Positions 16,033 to 23,416 of a stretch of DNA of 39,271 nucleotides are shown in pieces (position 1 is the first letter of the stretch; each line of letters starts with the position of its first letter). The notes beneath the pieces were generated by a model. It did no database searches. It saw only the letters and a program-made list of their open reading frames with translations, and had not been told where the DNA came from. The DNA comes from Firmicutes bacterium HGW-Firmicutes-4 (GTDB lineage: Bacteria > Bacillota > Clostridia > Eubacteriales > Eubacteriaceae), in the NCBI GenBank assembly GCA_002841405.1, contig PGZR01000024.1, positions 1 to 39,271 of the forward strand, read 5' to 3'. The position numbers were made by a program, and so were the translations under genes.

Positions 16033-16060
16033 TAAAAAAAGAGACACTTTTTAGCATCTC
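16033..16060 (-). terminator. Terminator of the corrinoid-GntR-DUF1638 unit
   Basis: On the minus strand GAGATGC and GTGTCTC pair (two G-T pairs) and are followed by seven T, about 40 bases after the DUF1638 stop. Confidence 0.65.
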
Positions 16061-16099
16061 CTGATTTATCGCAGCAATTTTAATTCCTGCTAAAATTTT

Positions 16100-16795
16100 T
16101 CACATGGTAAACATATTGGTACAAGATGCCACCGCACATTCCACCCCGAAATCATCCATCGATATTTCCGTTCCCGGTGCGATTACAACCACACGATGAT
16201 CCCAGTCCAGAGAAAGAAACATCTCCAACAGTTCCACATCTCCCTGAGTGATCACAAAATCTAATTTCAGGACCTGGCTTAAATGACGGGCACAATGGAT
16301 CCAGTCATCCGGGTCATAGGCGCCGGTATCGATCATCATCAGAGACTTGTAATTTTTAAACATGATTTCCATGATCATTTCGGCCCGTTTGGGACCATAT
16401 TTATTAATAGCATAGTGATATTCTTCTTTTAATGACTTTTTCCCCATCATCCAGCCTTTGGTAATGAAATAGGTTTCACCTCGGATGGATTTGAGTTTCT
16501 CTTTATTATGAAGCAGGATCTGAATACAATCTTCAGAACGCAGCAGTGCCAGGCTGGTATGGTCACTTCTCAATCCGATCAGCGCTTTACCACAGTTACC
16601 ATAACCCAAAAGGATGGTATCATATTCTTGATGGCTGTCAATCTCTTTTTGCAGTTCCTGGTTCAACAGGTCCGGGTTGTTATGAAGTTCTGCACTCATC
16701 CAAATAGTGTCATATTTAATGCCGGTATTCTTCATCGCTAAGCTCATCTCGTCTTGAATCATTCCACACGCAATTAATAAGATACTTTCTTTCAT
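16100..16795 (-). CDS. DUF1638 domain protein
   Basis: This 231-residue protein has no signal peptide or membrane segment. It begins MKESILLIACGMIQDEM and contains YDTILLGYGNCGKALIGLRS near residue 60, LALLRSEDCIQILL, FITKGWMMGKKSLKEEY, LMMIDTGAYDPDDW, and ends CAVASCTNMFTM. This is the pattern of the DUF1638 family, which is common in methylotrophic methanogens and acetogens beside corrinoid methyltransferase genes; its reaction is unknown as far as I know. The conserved Cys residues (ACGM, GNCGKA, SEDC, the terminal pair) suggest metal or thiol chemistry. It lies 22 bases after the GntR gene and appears to be the last gene of the corrinoid-GntR unit. The second copy of that unit lacks it. 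Confidence 0.8.
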   Translation of the reverse strand: MKESILLIACGMIQDEMSLAMKNTGIKYDTIWMSAELHNNPDLLNQELQKEIDSHQEYDTILLGYGNCGKALIGLRSDHTSLALLRSEDCIQILLHNKEKLKSIRGETYFITKGWMMGKKSLKEEYHYAINKYGPKRAEMIMEIMFKNYKSLMMIDTGAYDPDDWIHCARHLSQVLKLDFVITQGDVELLEMFLSLDWDHRVVVIAPGTEISMDDFGVECAVASCTNMFTM

Positions 16796-16817
16796 CCCAT
16801 ACCTCAGTTATTCATAA

Positions 16818-17522
16818 CTAATCGAAGGAAGCGATTGCCTCCAACCCGGAATCCTCACCGGTAAAGTACATCAGACCCCAACCAATGGGGTGATCTTTTT
16901 CATCCATCAGCTTCTGCTCAACAACCAGAACCGGATCGCCGTCCATAATATCCAGCACCTGACTGACTTCCCCTTTGGCTGCCATAGCCCTGATTTTAAG
17001 TTTTTTGGTCATCGCAAAAATCGAGTTCTTCTTAGCCACCATTTCCGGAAAGGTTGCGTAGCGGATCTCTTTTTCGACGATCGGAATGCCCCGATAATAG
17101 GGGATATATTTGATGTCGAAGGCCTTGACAACACCGTCGCTGACAAACACCCGTTTTACCACAATGACATGCTTATTTTCGGGGATTTCCAGATTAAAAC
17201 CCACCTCATAGCTGGGCTTCACCACATTGACCTCAATCAACCGGATTTCCTCACCCTTTTTCTCAGTAGTCATCATTTCATCAAAATGCAGCGTATAAGA
17301 ATCCAGATTCGGCTCACAGACATAGTTGCCTTTGCCCGGAATTGAGTAAATATAGCCCTCATTGACAAGCACAGCCAAACCTTTTCTGACTGTCATACGA
17401 CTGACATTAAACTCTTCACAAAGGAGATTTTCTGATTGTATGGCATCACCCGGTTTTATTTCTTCACTGGTTATTTTATATTTTATTGCATCAACTATTT
17501 TTAAATATTCGGGGGATCCCAT
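16818..17522 (-). CDS. GntR-family regulator with UTRA domain (copy 1)
   Basis: The 234-residue protein has an N-terminal winged helix (about residues 5-70: YLKIVDAIKYKI, IKPGDAIQSENLLCEEFNVSRMTVRKGLAVLVNEGYIYSIPGKGNYV), typical of the HutC/FarR subfamily of GntR. A UTRA effector-binding domain follows from about residue 85 (VIVVKRVFVSDG, IVEKEIRYATFPEM, GDPVLVVEQKLMDE). Such proteins bind DNA as dimers and release it on binding a small ligand; the ligand here is unknown. The gene starts 17 bases after the corrinoid gene, so the two are probably made together. A paralogue with the same neighbour lies at 34.6-35.3 kb. Candidate operators are the TGTATATACA palindrome at 19299-19308 and the repeats at 20151-20170. 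Confidence 0.88.
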   Translation of the reverse strand: MGSPEYLKIVDAIKYKITSEEIKPGDAIQSENLLCEEFNVSRMTVRKGLAVLVNEGYIYSIPGKGNYVCEPNLDSYTLHFDEMMTTEKKGEEIRLIEVNVVKPSYEVGFNLEIPENKHVIVVKRVFVSDGVVKAFDIKYIPYYRGIPIVEKEIRYATFPEMVAKKNSIFAMTKKLKIRAMAAKGEVSQVLDIMDGDPVLVVEQKLMDEKDHPIGWGLMYFTGEDSGLEAIASFD

Positions 17523-17539
17523 TTTTCTACCACCTTGGT

Positions 17540-18199
17540 CTATTTATCGTTATTTTTTTTCCCTGTTTTTTCGAGCATCCATAACTTGCATTTTTCAACA
17601 CCGGTCATCACATCTTTCGTGGCAAAATCTGCTCCCACAATCTCGGCTGCTTTTTCATCAATAACGGCGCCACCGATAATCACCCGATAATCATCCCGAA
17701 TTCCCCGGTTAACCAATTCACAGGACACCGCCCGCATTTCATAAATGGTTTCCTGCTGCATACCGCTCATTCCAATAATATCTGGTTTGGCGGTTTCAAT
17801 GGCTTCCATGACCTGATAAAGGGAAACATCGGTTCCCAGATCAATCAGTTCAAAGCCCGCCGTTCTGGCAAAGGAACCAAAAATATTTTTGCCGATATCG
17901 TGACAATCACCGGATACCGAAAATAGCAGTAATCTGCCGATTTTATTTTTGGGTGTCACTTTGGTAATTTCTTTTAATTCTTCGAGTTCCATCACTTCCT
18001 GAAAAATGATCCCGGCAAAAATCAAATCCGCAATAAAATAATCGCTGGTTTCGTATAGTTTGCCGACCCGCTCCATTCCAGTTTGCAGCCAATTGAAAAT
18101 GTCAATTGGTTTGAACCCCTTTCGAATCGCAATCCGAACAAGCTCCAGGGTTCGATCTTCGTATAATCCTTCGATGGATCTTACAATACTATGTTTCAT
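17540..18199 (-). CDS. Corrinoid protein 1 (methyltransferase carrier)
   Basis: The 219-residue cytoplasmic protein has the two-domain build of MtaC/MttC/MtvC-type corrinoid carriers: a four-helix cap (about 1-85, with GMERVGKLYETSDYFIADLIFAG) and a Rossmann-like cobalamin domain (about 88-210). The base-off/His-on motif DxHxxG is D98-C-H100-D-I-G103, so His100 should be the lower cobalt ligand. The conserved serine patch appears as GMSGMQQET rather than the more usual SxLLT type, and the GGA loop is IIGGAVID. It would accept a methyl group from a substrate-specific methyltransferase and pass it to tetrahydrofolate. No methyltransferase is adjacent: the next genes are a GntR regulator and a DUF1638 protein. 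A TTATCA-17-TATAAT promoter is upstream. Confidence 0.9.
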   Translation of the reverse strand: MKHSIVRSIEGLYEDRTLELVRIAIRKGFKPIDIFNWLQTGMERVGKLYETSDYFIADLIFAGIIFQEVMELEELKEITKVTPKNKIGRLLLFSVSGDCHDIGKNIFGSFARTAGFELIDLGTDVSLYQVMEAIETAKPDIIGMSGMQQETIYEMRAVSCELVNRGIRDDYRVIIGGAVIDEKAAEIVGADFATKDVMTGVEKCKLWMLEKTGKKNNDK

Positions 18200-18318
18200 A
18201 ATTTAAGTTCCACTCCCTTAAAGGTGTAAATTGAATACCACCGGCCATGTCTTCTTTTTATGGCTCTATTTAAATGATCACACCTGGAATTTCTAATTTA
18301 TTATTTAATATCCTCTTA

Positions 18319-18347
18319 ATTATAACCTAAATTATTTTTTTTGATAA
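18319..18347 (-). promoter_or_regulatory. Candidate sigma-A promoter of the corrinoid 1-GntR-DUF1638 unit
   Basis: TTATCA (18347-18342) and TATAAT (18324-18319) on the minus strand are 17 bases apart, leaving a leader of about 115 bases. Confidence 0.55.
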
Positions 18348-18388
18348 TGGTATAATTGATATAAATCTTGTAAATTTTATCAACTTTG

Positions 18389-18438
18389 AGTTTAGAGGCC
18401 TTTGCTCTTCATCATAGAAGAGCAAAAGTTACTAAACT
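18389..18438. repeat. Nested hairpin directly after focA-1
   Basis: Outer arms AGTTTAG/CTAAACT and a perfect inner 10-bp stem TTTGCTCTTC/GAAGAGCAAA around ATCATA make a 50-base stem-loop that starts seven bases after the focA-1 stop codon. No T run follows on either strand, so it is not a standard terminator; it may protect the mRNA 3' end. Confidence 0.6.
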
Positions 18439-18444
18439 GTTAGT

Positions 18445-19224
18445 TTATGCCGATATTTTTTTTGCGTAAGTAAAATGATAACAGGCTGGAATAATAATGG
18501 CACCGCCAATTATATTTCCCAAGGTTACCGGCAGAATATTATTCAGGAAGGCCTGGGCCCAGGTTACATCGGCACCACAGAAAATTCCCATAGGAATGAA
18601 GTACATGTTGGCCACACTATGTTCAAATCCAGACAAAACAAAGAGCATAATCGGGAACCAAATGGCAAAAATCTTACCAATAACATCTTTGGCACCAGAT
18701 TGCATCCAGACGGCCAGACAAACCAGCATGTTACAGAAAATTGCCCGGATAATCAATGGCATGAGCGGAATTGCAATCTTCGCTTCAGCAATACCAATCG
18801 CTTTTGCAGCCATTGCTTCGCCATAGAGACCGCTTTTTGACATTAAATAAGCTATTAAAACCGAACCGATTAGGTTGGCCATCCAAACTACACCCCAGTT
18901 ACGGAGCATCGCGCCGACGGTAATTTCCTTTTTGAAAACCGATAAGGTCATCAGATTATTACCTGTAAATAACTCGGCACCGCATAACACCACCAGCATC
19001 AAACCAACCGGGAACACACCGGCACCAATATACTTAGCAACGGTCGCTTCAAAACCCGTGCCAGCACCAGCCGTAATAACGGTAAAACCATAAGCTCCAA
19101 ATCCAATAAACACACCTGCAAAAATACCCAAAATGAGCATTTTGCTTATTGGAAGCTTGGCTTTGTTATTACATCCATTGACCATGTTCTCGCAAATTTC
19201 TGCGGGACTAAAAAAATTATTCAC
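18445..19224 (-). CDS. focA: Formate/nitrite-family channel (FocA/FdhC), copy 1
   Basis: The 259-residue membrane protein belongs to the FNT family of pentameric channels. Six membrane segments can be placed (about residues 27-50, 62-85, 108-128, 158-178, 185-208 and 230-252). Typical FNT segments are GFGAYGFTV, GAELFTGNNLMTL and LSGFEHSVANM with the central pore histidine. Its neighbours (formate dehydrogenase, fhs near copy 2) point to formate rather than nitrite. The GTG start at 19224 follows AGGAGGAG by a few bases. The second copy at 38.3-39.0 kb is about 90% identical over its whole length. A promoter with a palindrome over its -35 region lies about 60 bases upstream. Confidence 0.93.
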   Translation of the reverse strand: MNNFFSPAEICENMVNGCNNKAKLPISKMLILGIFAGVFIGFGAYGFTVITAGAGTGFEATVAKYIGAGVFPVGLMLVVLCGAELFTGNNLMTLSVFKKEITVGAMLRNWGVVWMANLIGSVLIAYLMSKSGLYGEAMAAKAIGIAEAKIAIPLMPLIIRAIFCNMLVCLAVWMQSGAKDVIGKIFAIWFPIMLFVLSGFEHSVANMYFIPMGIFCGADVTWAQAFLNNILPVTLGNIIGGAIIIPACYHFTYAKKISA

Positions 19225-19275
19225 CCTCTCCTCCTTGAATAAAGTTTTCCGATTTTCATGAAATCGTTTGTCGAA

Positions 19276-19308
19276 ATTATACCATACTTATATCGACCTG
19301 TATATACA
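19276..19308 (-). promoter_or_regulatory. focA-1 promoter with overlapping palindromic operator
   Basis: On the minus strand an extended -10 TGGTATAAT ends at 19276. The -35 region 17 bases upstream (TATACA) lies inside the perfect palindrome TGTATATACA (19308-19299). A related half-site TTTGTA lies further upstream (about 19320-19315). The palindrome has the size and AT core of GntR/UTRA operators; binding by the nearby GntR proteins is inferred only. Confidence 0.55.
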
Positions 19309-19393
19309 AATATCTACAAATCTTCGTTTTTCAAGGTAAAAATGAAGCTTGTTTTTGTCGTTCTGGTTAATGCTTTCCAAAATAAAAAAGGAT

Positions 19394-19422
19394 AAAAAGA
19401 GGAGCCTGCGCGCTTCTTTTTA
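19394..19422 (-). terminator. Terminator of corrinoid protein 2
   Basis: On the minus strand AAAAAGAAGC and GCTCCTCTTTTT pair with one mismatch around a GC-rich loop, with a T run. It lies about 50 bases after the stop codon. Confidence 0.65.
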
Positions 19423-19472
19423 CCCTTCGATTTGTGGATTGTTTATTGGTTATTCACTGTCGGATGTCCGGC

Positions 19473-20102
19473 TTATACCCATCCCTGACAGATTTTTACG
19501 CCTTCGGCGGCATTGGTCGTAAATTGATCAGCACCGACGTACTCGCAGGATTCTTTGGTTACCGGGTTTCCGCCGATGATTACCTTGGCATCAATGCCGG
19601 CAGCTTTCAGGGCATCAACCGTTTCTTTCATGGAGTCAATCGCCAGTGTTAAAACCCCGCTCATACCGATAATTGCTGGTTTGCATTCTTTGGCTTTTTC
19701 AACAAAGATTTCTGGGGCCACGTCGATACCCAAATCAACCACTTCAAAACCAGCTGCTTCCGACATACTTTTGAAGATATTTTTTCCGATATCATGTAAA
19801 TCGCCATGAACGGTGCCGATGATGATGGTTCCGGCAACGGCCGAGTCATCACTGCCTAAAACTGGTTTTAAGACATTGATTGCTTCGGTTAATAATTCCC
19901 CGGCGAAAATCAGGTCGCCCACAAAATACTCGCCTTTTTCGAAAAGATCGCCGACAATCGCCATCCCGCCCTGACAGGCAGCTACCGCTTCCTGTGCTTC
20001 TGCTTCGGAGGGATTAGTCGTTACGAAATCATTGAGCAGGTCCATTACATCTTCTTCTTCTAAATCTCCAACTGCCTGTGTTAAAACCTTTAAATCCAGC
20101 AT
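19473..20102 (-). CDS. Corrinoid protein 2 (methyltransferase carrier)
   Basis: The 209-residue protein shows the helical cap (about 1-85, GDLFEKGEYFVGDLIFAGELLTEAI) and the cobalamin domain (about 90-209) of the MtaC/MttC family. The cobalt-binding motif is GDLHDIGKNIF, with D101, His103 and G106. SGVLTLAIDSMKETV supplies the serine/threonine patch and IIGGNPV the loop around the nucleotide tail. The protein is acidic overall. It is monocistronic, with its own strong promoter and terminator, and lies between formate dehydrogenase and focA-1. It is more like a canonical MttC than corrinoid protein 1. No methyltransferase gene is beside it, so the methyl donor is unknown. Confidence 0.92.
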   Translation of the reverse strand: MLDLKVLTQAVGDLEEEDVMDLLNDFVTTNPSEAEAQEAVAACQGGMAIVGDLFEKGEYFVGDLIFAGELLTEAINVLKPVLGSDDSAVAGTIIIGTVHGDLHDIGKNIFKSMSEAAGFEVVDLGIDVAPEIFVEKAKECKPAIIGMSGVLTLAIDSMKETVDALKAAGIDAKVIIGGNPVTKESCEYVGADQFTTNAAEGVKICQGWV

Positions 20103-20150
20103 TTTAATACCCTTTCTTCTGAAAAAAATCAGCTCATAAAAACTTGTGTG

Positions 20151-20170
20151 ACATGTGTGTACATGTTTGT
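20151..20170. repeat. Two 10-bp direct repeats downstream of the corrinoid 2 promoter
   Basis: ACATGTGTGT (20151-20160) and ACATGTTTGT (20161-20170) differ at one base, and a partial copy CTTGTGTG precedes them. They lie at or just after the expected transcription start of corrinoid gene 2, a good place for a repressor site. Confidence 0.55.
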
Positions 20171-20176
20171 AATCAT

Positions 20177-20205
20177 ATGATACACCTTTAGCCGCTGATT
20201 GTCAA
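20177..20205 (-). promoter_or_regulatory. Sigma-A promoter of corrinoid protein 2
   Basis: TTGACA (20205-20200) and TATCAT (20182-20177) on the minus strand are exactly 17 bases apart. Confidence 0.8.
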
Positions 20206-20306
20206 GTAAACGCTATCAATTTTTTGTCATTTTGTTTTGTTACAGCAGCTGTTGGTTCGGTCAGGGTACAGCTACTGCAATCCCTTTTTAAAGCGCGTCA
20301 GCCAAC

Positions 20307-20332
20307 AAAAAAGGGGTACTTACGCACCCCTT
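20307..20332 (-). terminator. Terminator of formate dehydrogenase
   Basis: On the minus strand AAAGGGGTGC pairs with GTACCCCTTT around a 4-base loop and is followed by a T run, about 20 bases after the stop. Confidence 0.75.
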
Positions 20333-20349
20333 TAGTAAAACATCCCTAA

Positions 20350-23025
20350 TTATTTGGCAATTCGAACTTTTGACACTTTCAGTGGCGGAATTTTAGCAAT
20401 CGGATCCACCGCCCCACCAGTCAGGCAGTTCGCTCCCTTTTCGCCATAATGGAACGGCATGAACAGATTATTTTCCATAATCCCTTCATTAAACCGTGTC
20501 TTCGCTGACACGCTTCCCCGGGGTGATGTGACCTTTATCACATCGCCTTCAGCGATTCCATATTCCAACGCTTTGGCTGGATTGATTTCCACAAACGCGT
20601 CACCAGCAAGCGCTTCAATTCCCGGAGTCCGTTTTGTCATGGTTCGGGTATGATAATGCTCCAGAATTCGACCGGTCATCAAAATAAGCGGGTATTCTTC
20701 ATCGGCCTGATCTTCTGGTGGGATATAATCAGCTATCATAAAGGCCCCCAGACCTCTGGTGAATTTTCCGGCATGCAGGAATTTTGTACCTTCTGAGTCT
20801 TTACTTAAACATGGCCATTGAATCCGGTCGCCATTACCCAGTCGCTCATGGGAAACGCCGGTATAACTTGGTGTAACTGCGGCAATCTCTTCCATAATTT
20901 CAGCCGCGCTGGTAAAATCAAAGCCTTTGACGCCCATTGCGGTAGCGATCATCCCAATAATTTCCCAGTCATTTTTAGAAACCCCAGGACCATCAACTGC
21001 TTTTCTTAACAGCTGAATCCGTCGCTCAGTATTGGTAAAGGTTCCATCTTTTTCAGCATAAACATAGGCCGGTAAGACAACATCGGCAAATTCAGTTGTT
21101 TCGGTCAGGAAAATATCCTGAACGACGATGAAATTGGCCTTTTCCAGAGATTCTTTGACATGATTGGTATTCGGATCTGAAACCATCGGGTTTTCACCCA
21201 TAATGTATAAAAATTTAATGGTGCCATCTCCAACTCCGTCAATAATTTCAGTTAAGGTTTTGCCCGTATTCTGTGGCATCTTTAATCCCCAGGCCTTTTC
21301 AAACTTTTCAATTACTTCAGGATTTGCGGTTTTTTGATAGCCGGGCAGATCGCCTGGTAATGCACCCATATCACAGGCTCCTTGAACATTATTCTGTCCG
21401 CGAAGCGGATTTACGCCGCAGCCCTCCCGACCAATTTTTCCGGTGAGCATGGCTAAATTGGCTGTTGACATAACCCCGTCAGTACCAGTATTAAATTGCG
21501 TAACACCCATCGAATAAAAGATTCCGCCGCGATCCTTAGTCGCATAAAGAATCCCTGCTTTTCGCATTTCAGCTGGATCCACACCACAAATTTCAGCACA
21601 TTTTTCGACTGTGATGGTGTTCATGAATTCTAAAAATGTATCGTAACCTTCCGTTCGTTCATTAATAAAGTTTTTATCCTCAAGACCGGCATCCAGAATG
21701 GCCCGCATCAGTCCATTGAATAGTGGGACGTTTGTGCCGGGTTTGATCTGCAAATAAACATCCGCATAGTCGGCCAGTTCAATCTTTCGCGGTTCAGCAA
21801 CAATCAAGGCTGCCCCCTGAGCTTTCCGCTGTTTTATTTTTGCGCCGATAACCGGATGTGTTTCGGTCGTGTTGGAACCTGAAACCAGCATTACATCCAT
21901 CATCGCTATTTCTTCAATGCTGTTAGTCATGGCTCCACTGCCAAAAGATTTAGCCAAGCCAGCGACTGTCGAAGCATGGCATAGCCGCGCACAATGATCA
22001 ACGTTATTTGTTTCACCGACGGTTCTGATGAACTTCTGGAAAACATAATTATCTTCATTGGTACAACGCGCTGACGATAATCCGGCCACTGCCTGAGGTC
22101 CTTCGACTTTGGCTTCTTTAAGCTTTTGGACGACTAATGAAACCGCCTCTTCCCAGGTTGCCTCTTGTAAGACACCGTCTTTTCGAATCAACGGCGTTGT
22201 TAAACGATCGGGACTGCCAACGAAATCGTAAGCAAAACGGCCTTTTACACACAGCAAATTATCATTGACATGGCCCTCGGTGCTGAATACATCGGTAATC
22301 TGATTGTCAATTACTTTTAAGTTCAAGGTACAGCCTACTCCACAATAGGGACAAACCGTTTGAACCTGTTTGGCGTAACTGAACGGTTTAAACTGTTTCG
22401 GTGCCAGCGCCCCGGTTGGACATACCGCTATACAGTTTCCACAACTGACGCAATCTGTTTTGCCTCTTGGCAAATCATTGACAGTCTTAATGATGTTATC
22501 CTTATCAGGATCAAAACCGGCTAAGATATGATTGCATTGTAAATAGTCACATGCTTTGACACAGCGACTACATAAAACACACTTGCTGGGATCATACGTA
22601 TAAAACGGATTCGATTCATCAATCGGCCGGTCCGCATACCCCTCAGTTCCCTCCACTTTGTATGGATCATAATCAATCAAATTCGCATTTTGTTCGACAA
22701 AGAAACAAGCCTCATACTTATAACAAGACATACAATCAAATTTATGATCCACCATTAATACTTTTAGTGACTTACGGCGCTCGTTTCTAACTACAAATGT
22801 GTCGGTATTAACCACCATACCCTCAACAACTGGAGTTGAACATGCTTTCTCTAATTCTTTTGATCCGGCTACCTCGACCAAACACATCCGACAGGTTCCA
22901 TCTGGCGTGAAATCTTTAAAACTACACAGGGTTGGAATTTCAATGCCAATAGAACTCGCTGCCTTTAAAATTGTTGTACCACGTTCGACACTGATATTCT
23001 GTCCATCAATTATTAAATCAACCAT
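20350..23025 (-). CDS. fdhF: Formate dehydrogenase catalytic subunit, cysteine type, with N-terminal iron-sulfur domains
   Basis: The start is ATG 23025 after AAAGGGG; an earlier in-frame ATG overlaps the promoter. The 891-residue protein has, in order, a [2Fe-2S] domain (C34, C45, C48, C62), a NuoG-type site (His93, C98, C101, C107), a double [4Fe-4S] ferredoxin (C149-C152-C155-C159 and C192-C195-C198-C202), the molybdopterin-domain cluster (C225, C228, C232, C259), and the bis-molybdopterin domains. The metal-ligand residue is Cys349 in CARLCHAST, not selenocysteine. It should interconvert formate and CO2, feeding electrons through its FeS chain. This NuoG-like extension differs from the short FdhF of the Acetobacterium hydrogen-dependent CO2 reductase. 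No electron-transfer partner or FdhD gene is adjacent, so the redox partner is unknown. Mo versus W cannot be told. Confidence 0.93.
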   Translation of the reverse strand: MVDLIIDGQNISVERGTTILKAASSIGIEIPTLCSFKDFTPDGTCRMCLVEVAGSKELEKACSTPVVEGMVVNTDTFVVRNERRKSLKVLMVDHKFDCMSCYKYEACFFVEQNANLIDYDPYKVEGTEGYADRPIDESNPFYTYDPSKCVLCSRCVKACDYLQCNHILAGFDPDKDNIIKTVNDLPRGKTDCVSCGNCIAVCPTGALAPKQFKPFSYAKQVQTVCPYCGVGCTLNLKVIDNQITDVFSTEGHVNDNLLCVKGRFAYDFVGSPDRLTTPLIRKDGVLQEATWEEAVSLVVQKLKEAKVEGPQAVAGLSSARCTNEDNYVFQKFIRTVGETNNVDHCARLCHASTVAGLAKSFGSGAMTNSIEEIAMMDVMLVSGSNTTETHPVIGAKIKQRKAQGAALIVAEPRKIELADYADVYLQIKPGTNVPLFNGLMRAILDAGLEDKNFINERTEGYDTFLEFMNTITVEKCAEICGVDPAEMRKAGILYATKDRGGIFYSMGVTQFNTGTDGVMSTANLAMLTGKIGREGCGVNPLRGQNNVQGACDMGALPGDLPGYQKTANPEVIEKFEKAWGLKMPQNTGKTLTEIIDGVGDGTIKFLYIMGENPMVSDPNTNHVKESLEKANFIVVQDIFLTETTEFADVVLPAYVYAEKDGTFTNTERRIQLLRKAVDGPGVSKNDWEIIGMIATAMGVKGFDFTSAAEIMEEIAAVTPSYTGVSHERLGNGDRIQWPCLSKDSEGTKFLHAGKFTRGLGAFMIADYIPPEDQADEEYPLILMTGRILEHYHTRTMTKRTPGIEALAGDAFVEINPAKALEYGIAEGDVIKVTSPRGSVSAKTRFNEGIMENNLFMPFHYGEKGANCLTGGAVDPIAKIPPLKVSKVRIAK

Positions 23026-23053
23026 TCTTTTTCCCCTTTCTTTTAGTACGCTA

Positions 23054-23082
23054 AGTATATTCGAAATAGCTGTTGTTGTCAT
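23054..23082 (-). promoter_or_regulatory. Sigma-A promoter of formate dehydrogenase
   Basis: ATGACA (23082-23077) and TATACT (23059-23054) on the minus strand are 17 bases apart, about 30 bases before the start codon. The rest of the 23083-23325 stretch is AT-rich and shows no gene or clear structured element. Confidence 0.65.
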
Positions 23083-23321
23083 TGATAAATTTTTAACAAC
23101 TTTTTATCTTTGATCAGTATGGTTTTTATTCTCGATAAATCGCCTGTTACCCCAGCCATACTTTATTTCAAGCCTATCCGTAAGCATTTTTTCCTGCGAT
23201 CTGACCGTAGATATTTTTCGCTATTTTTTACCCGTTTTTTGTTATCCTATTTTTTTTACGATTAAACTATAAATTATTGCTTTTTTTCGAAGTACATAAT
23301 GGCTATTTTAATTATTTTATC

Positions 23322-23372
23322 GTAAAAAAACAAAAAGGATCGTTTTTTTTATCAACCCTTTTTGTTTTATTC
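23322..23372 (-). terminator. Terminator of the metal ATPase gene
   Basis: CAAAAAGG and CCTTTTTG form a stem around an AT-rich loop and are followed by seven T on the minus strand, about 45 bases after the stop. Confidence 0.6.
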
Positions 23373-23416
23373 TTCTTACTGCTACTATTTTACTTAAACA
23401 ACGTCGACCTATTTCA

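Noticed and set aside
20350-23025. Selenocysteine formate dehydrogenase
   Set aside because: The metal-ligand position is a Cys codon (CARLCHAST), and no in-frame TGA interrupts the gene.
23083-23416. A riboswitch (for example molybdenum-cofactor type) before formate dehydrogenase
   Set aside because: The promoter lies only about 30 bases before the start codon, which leaves no room for a structured leader, and no recognisable core motif was found.
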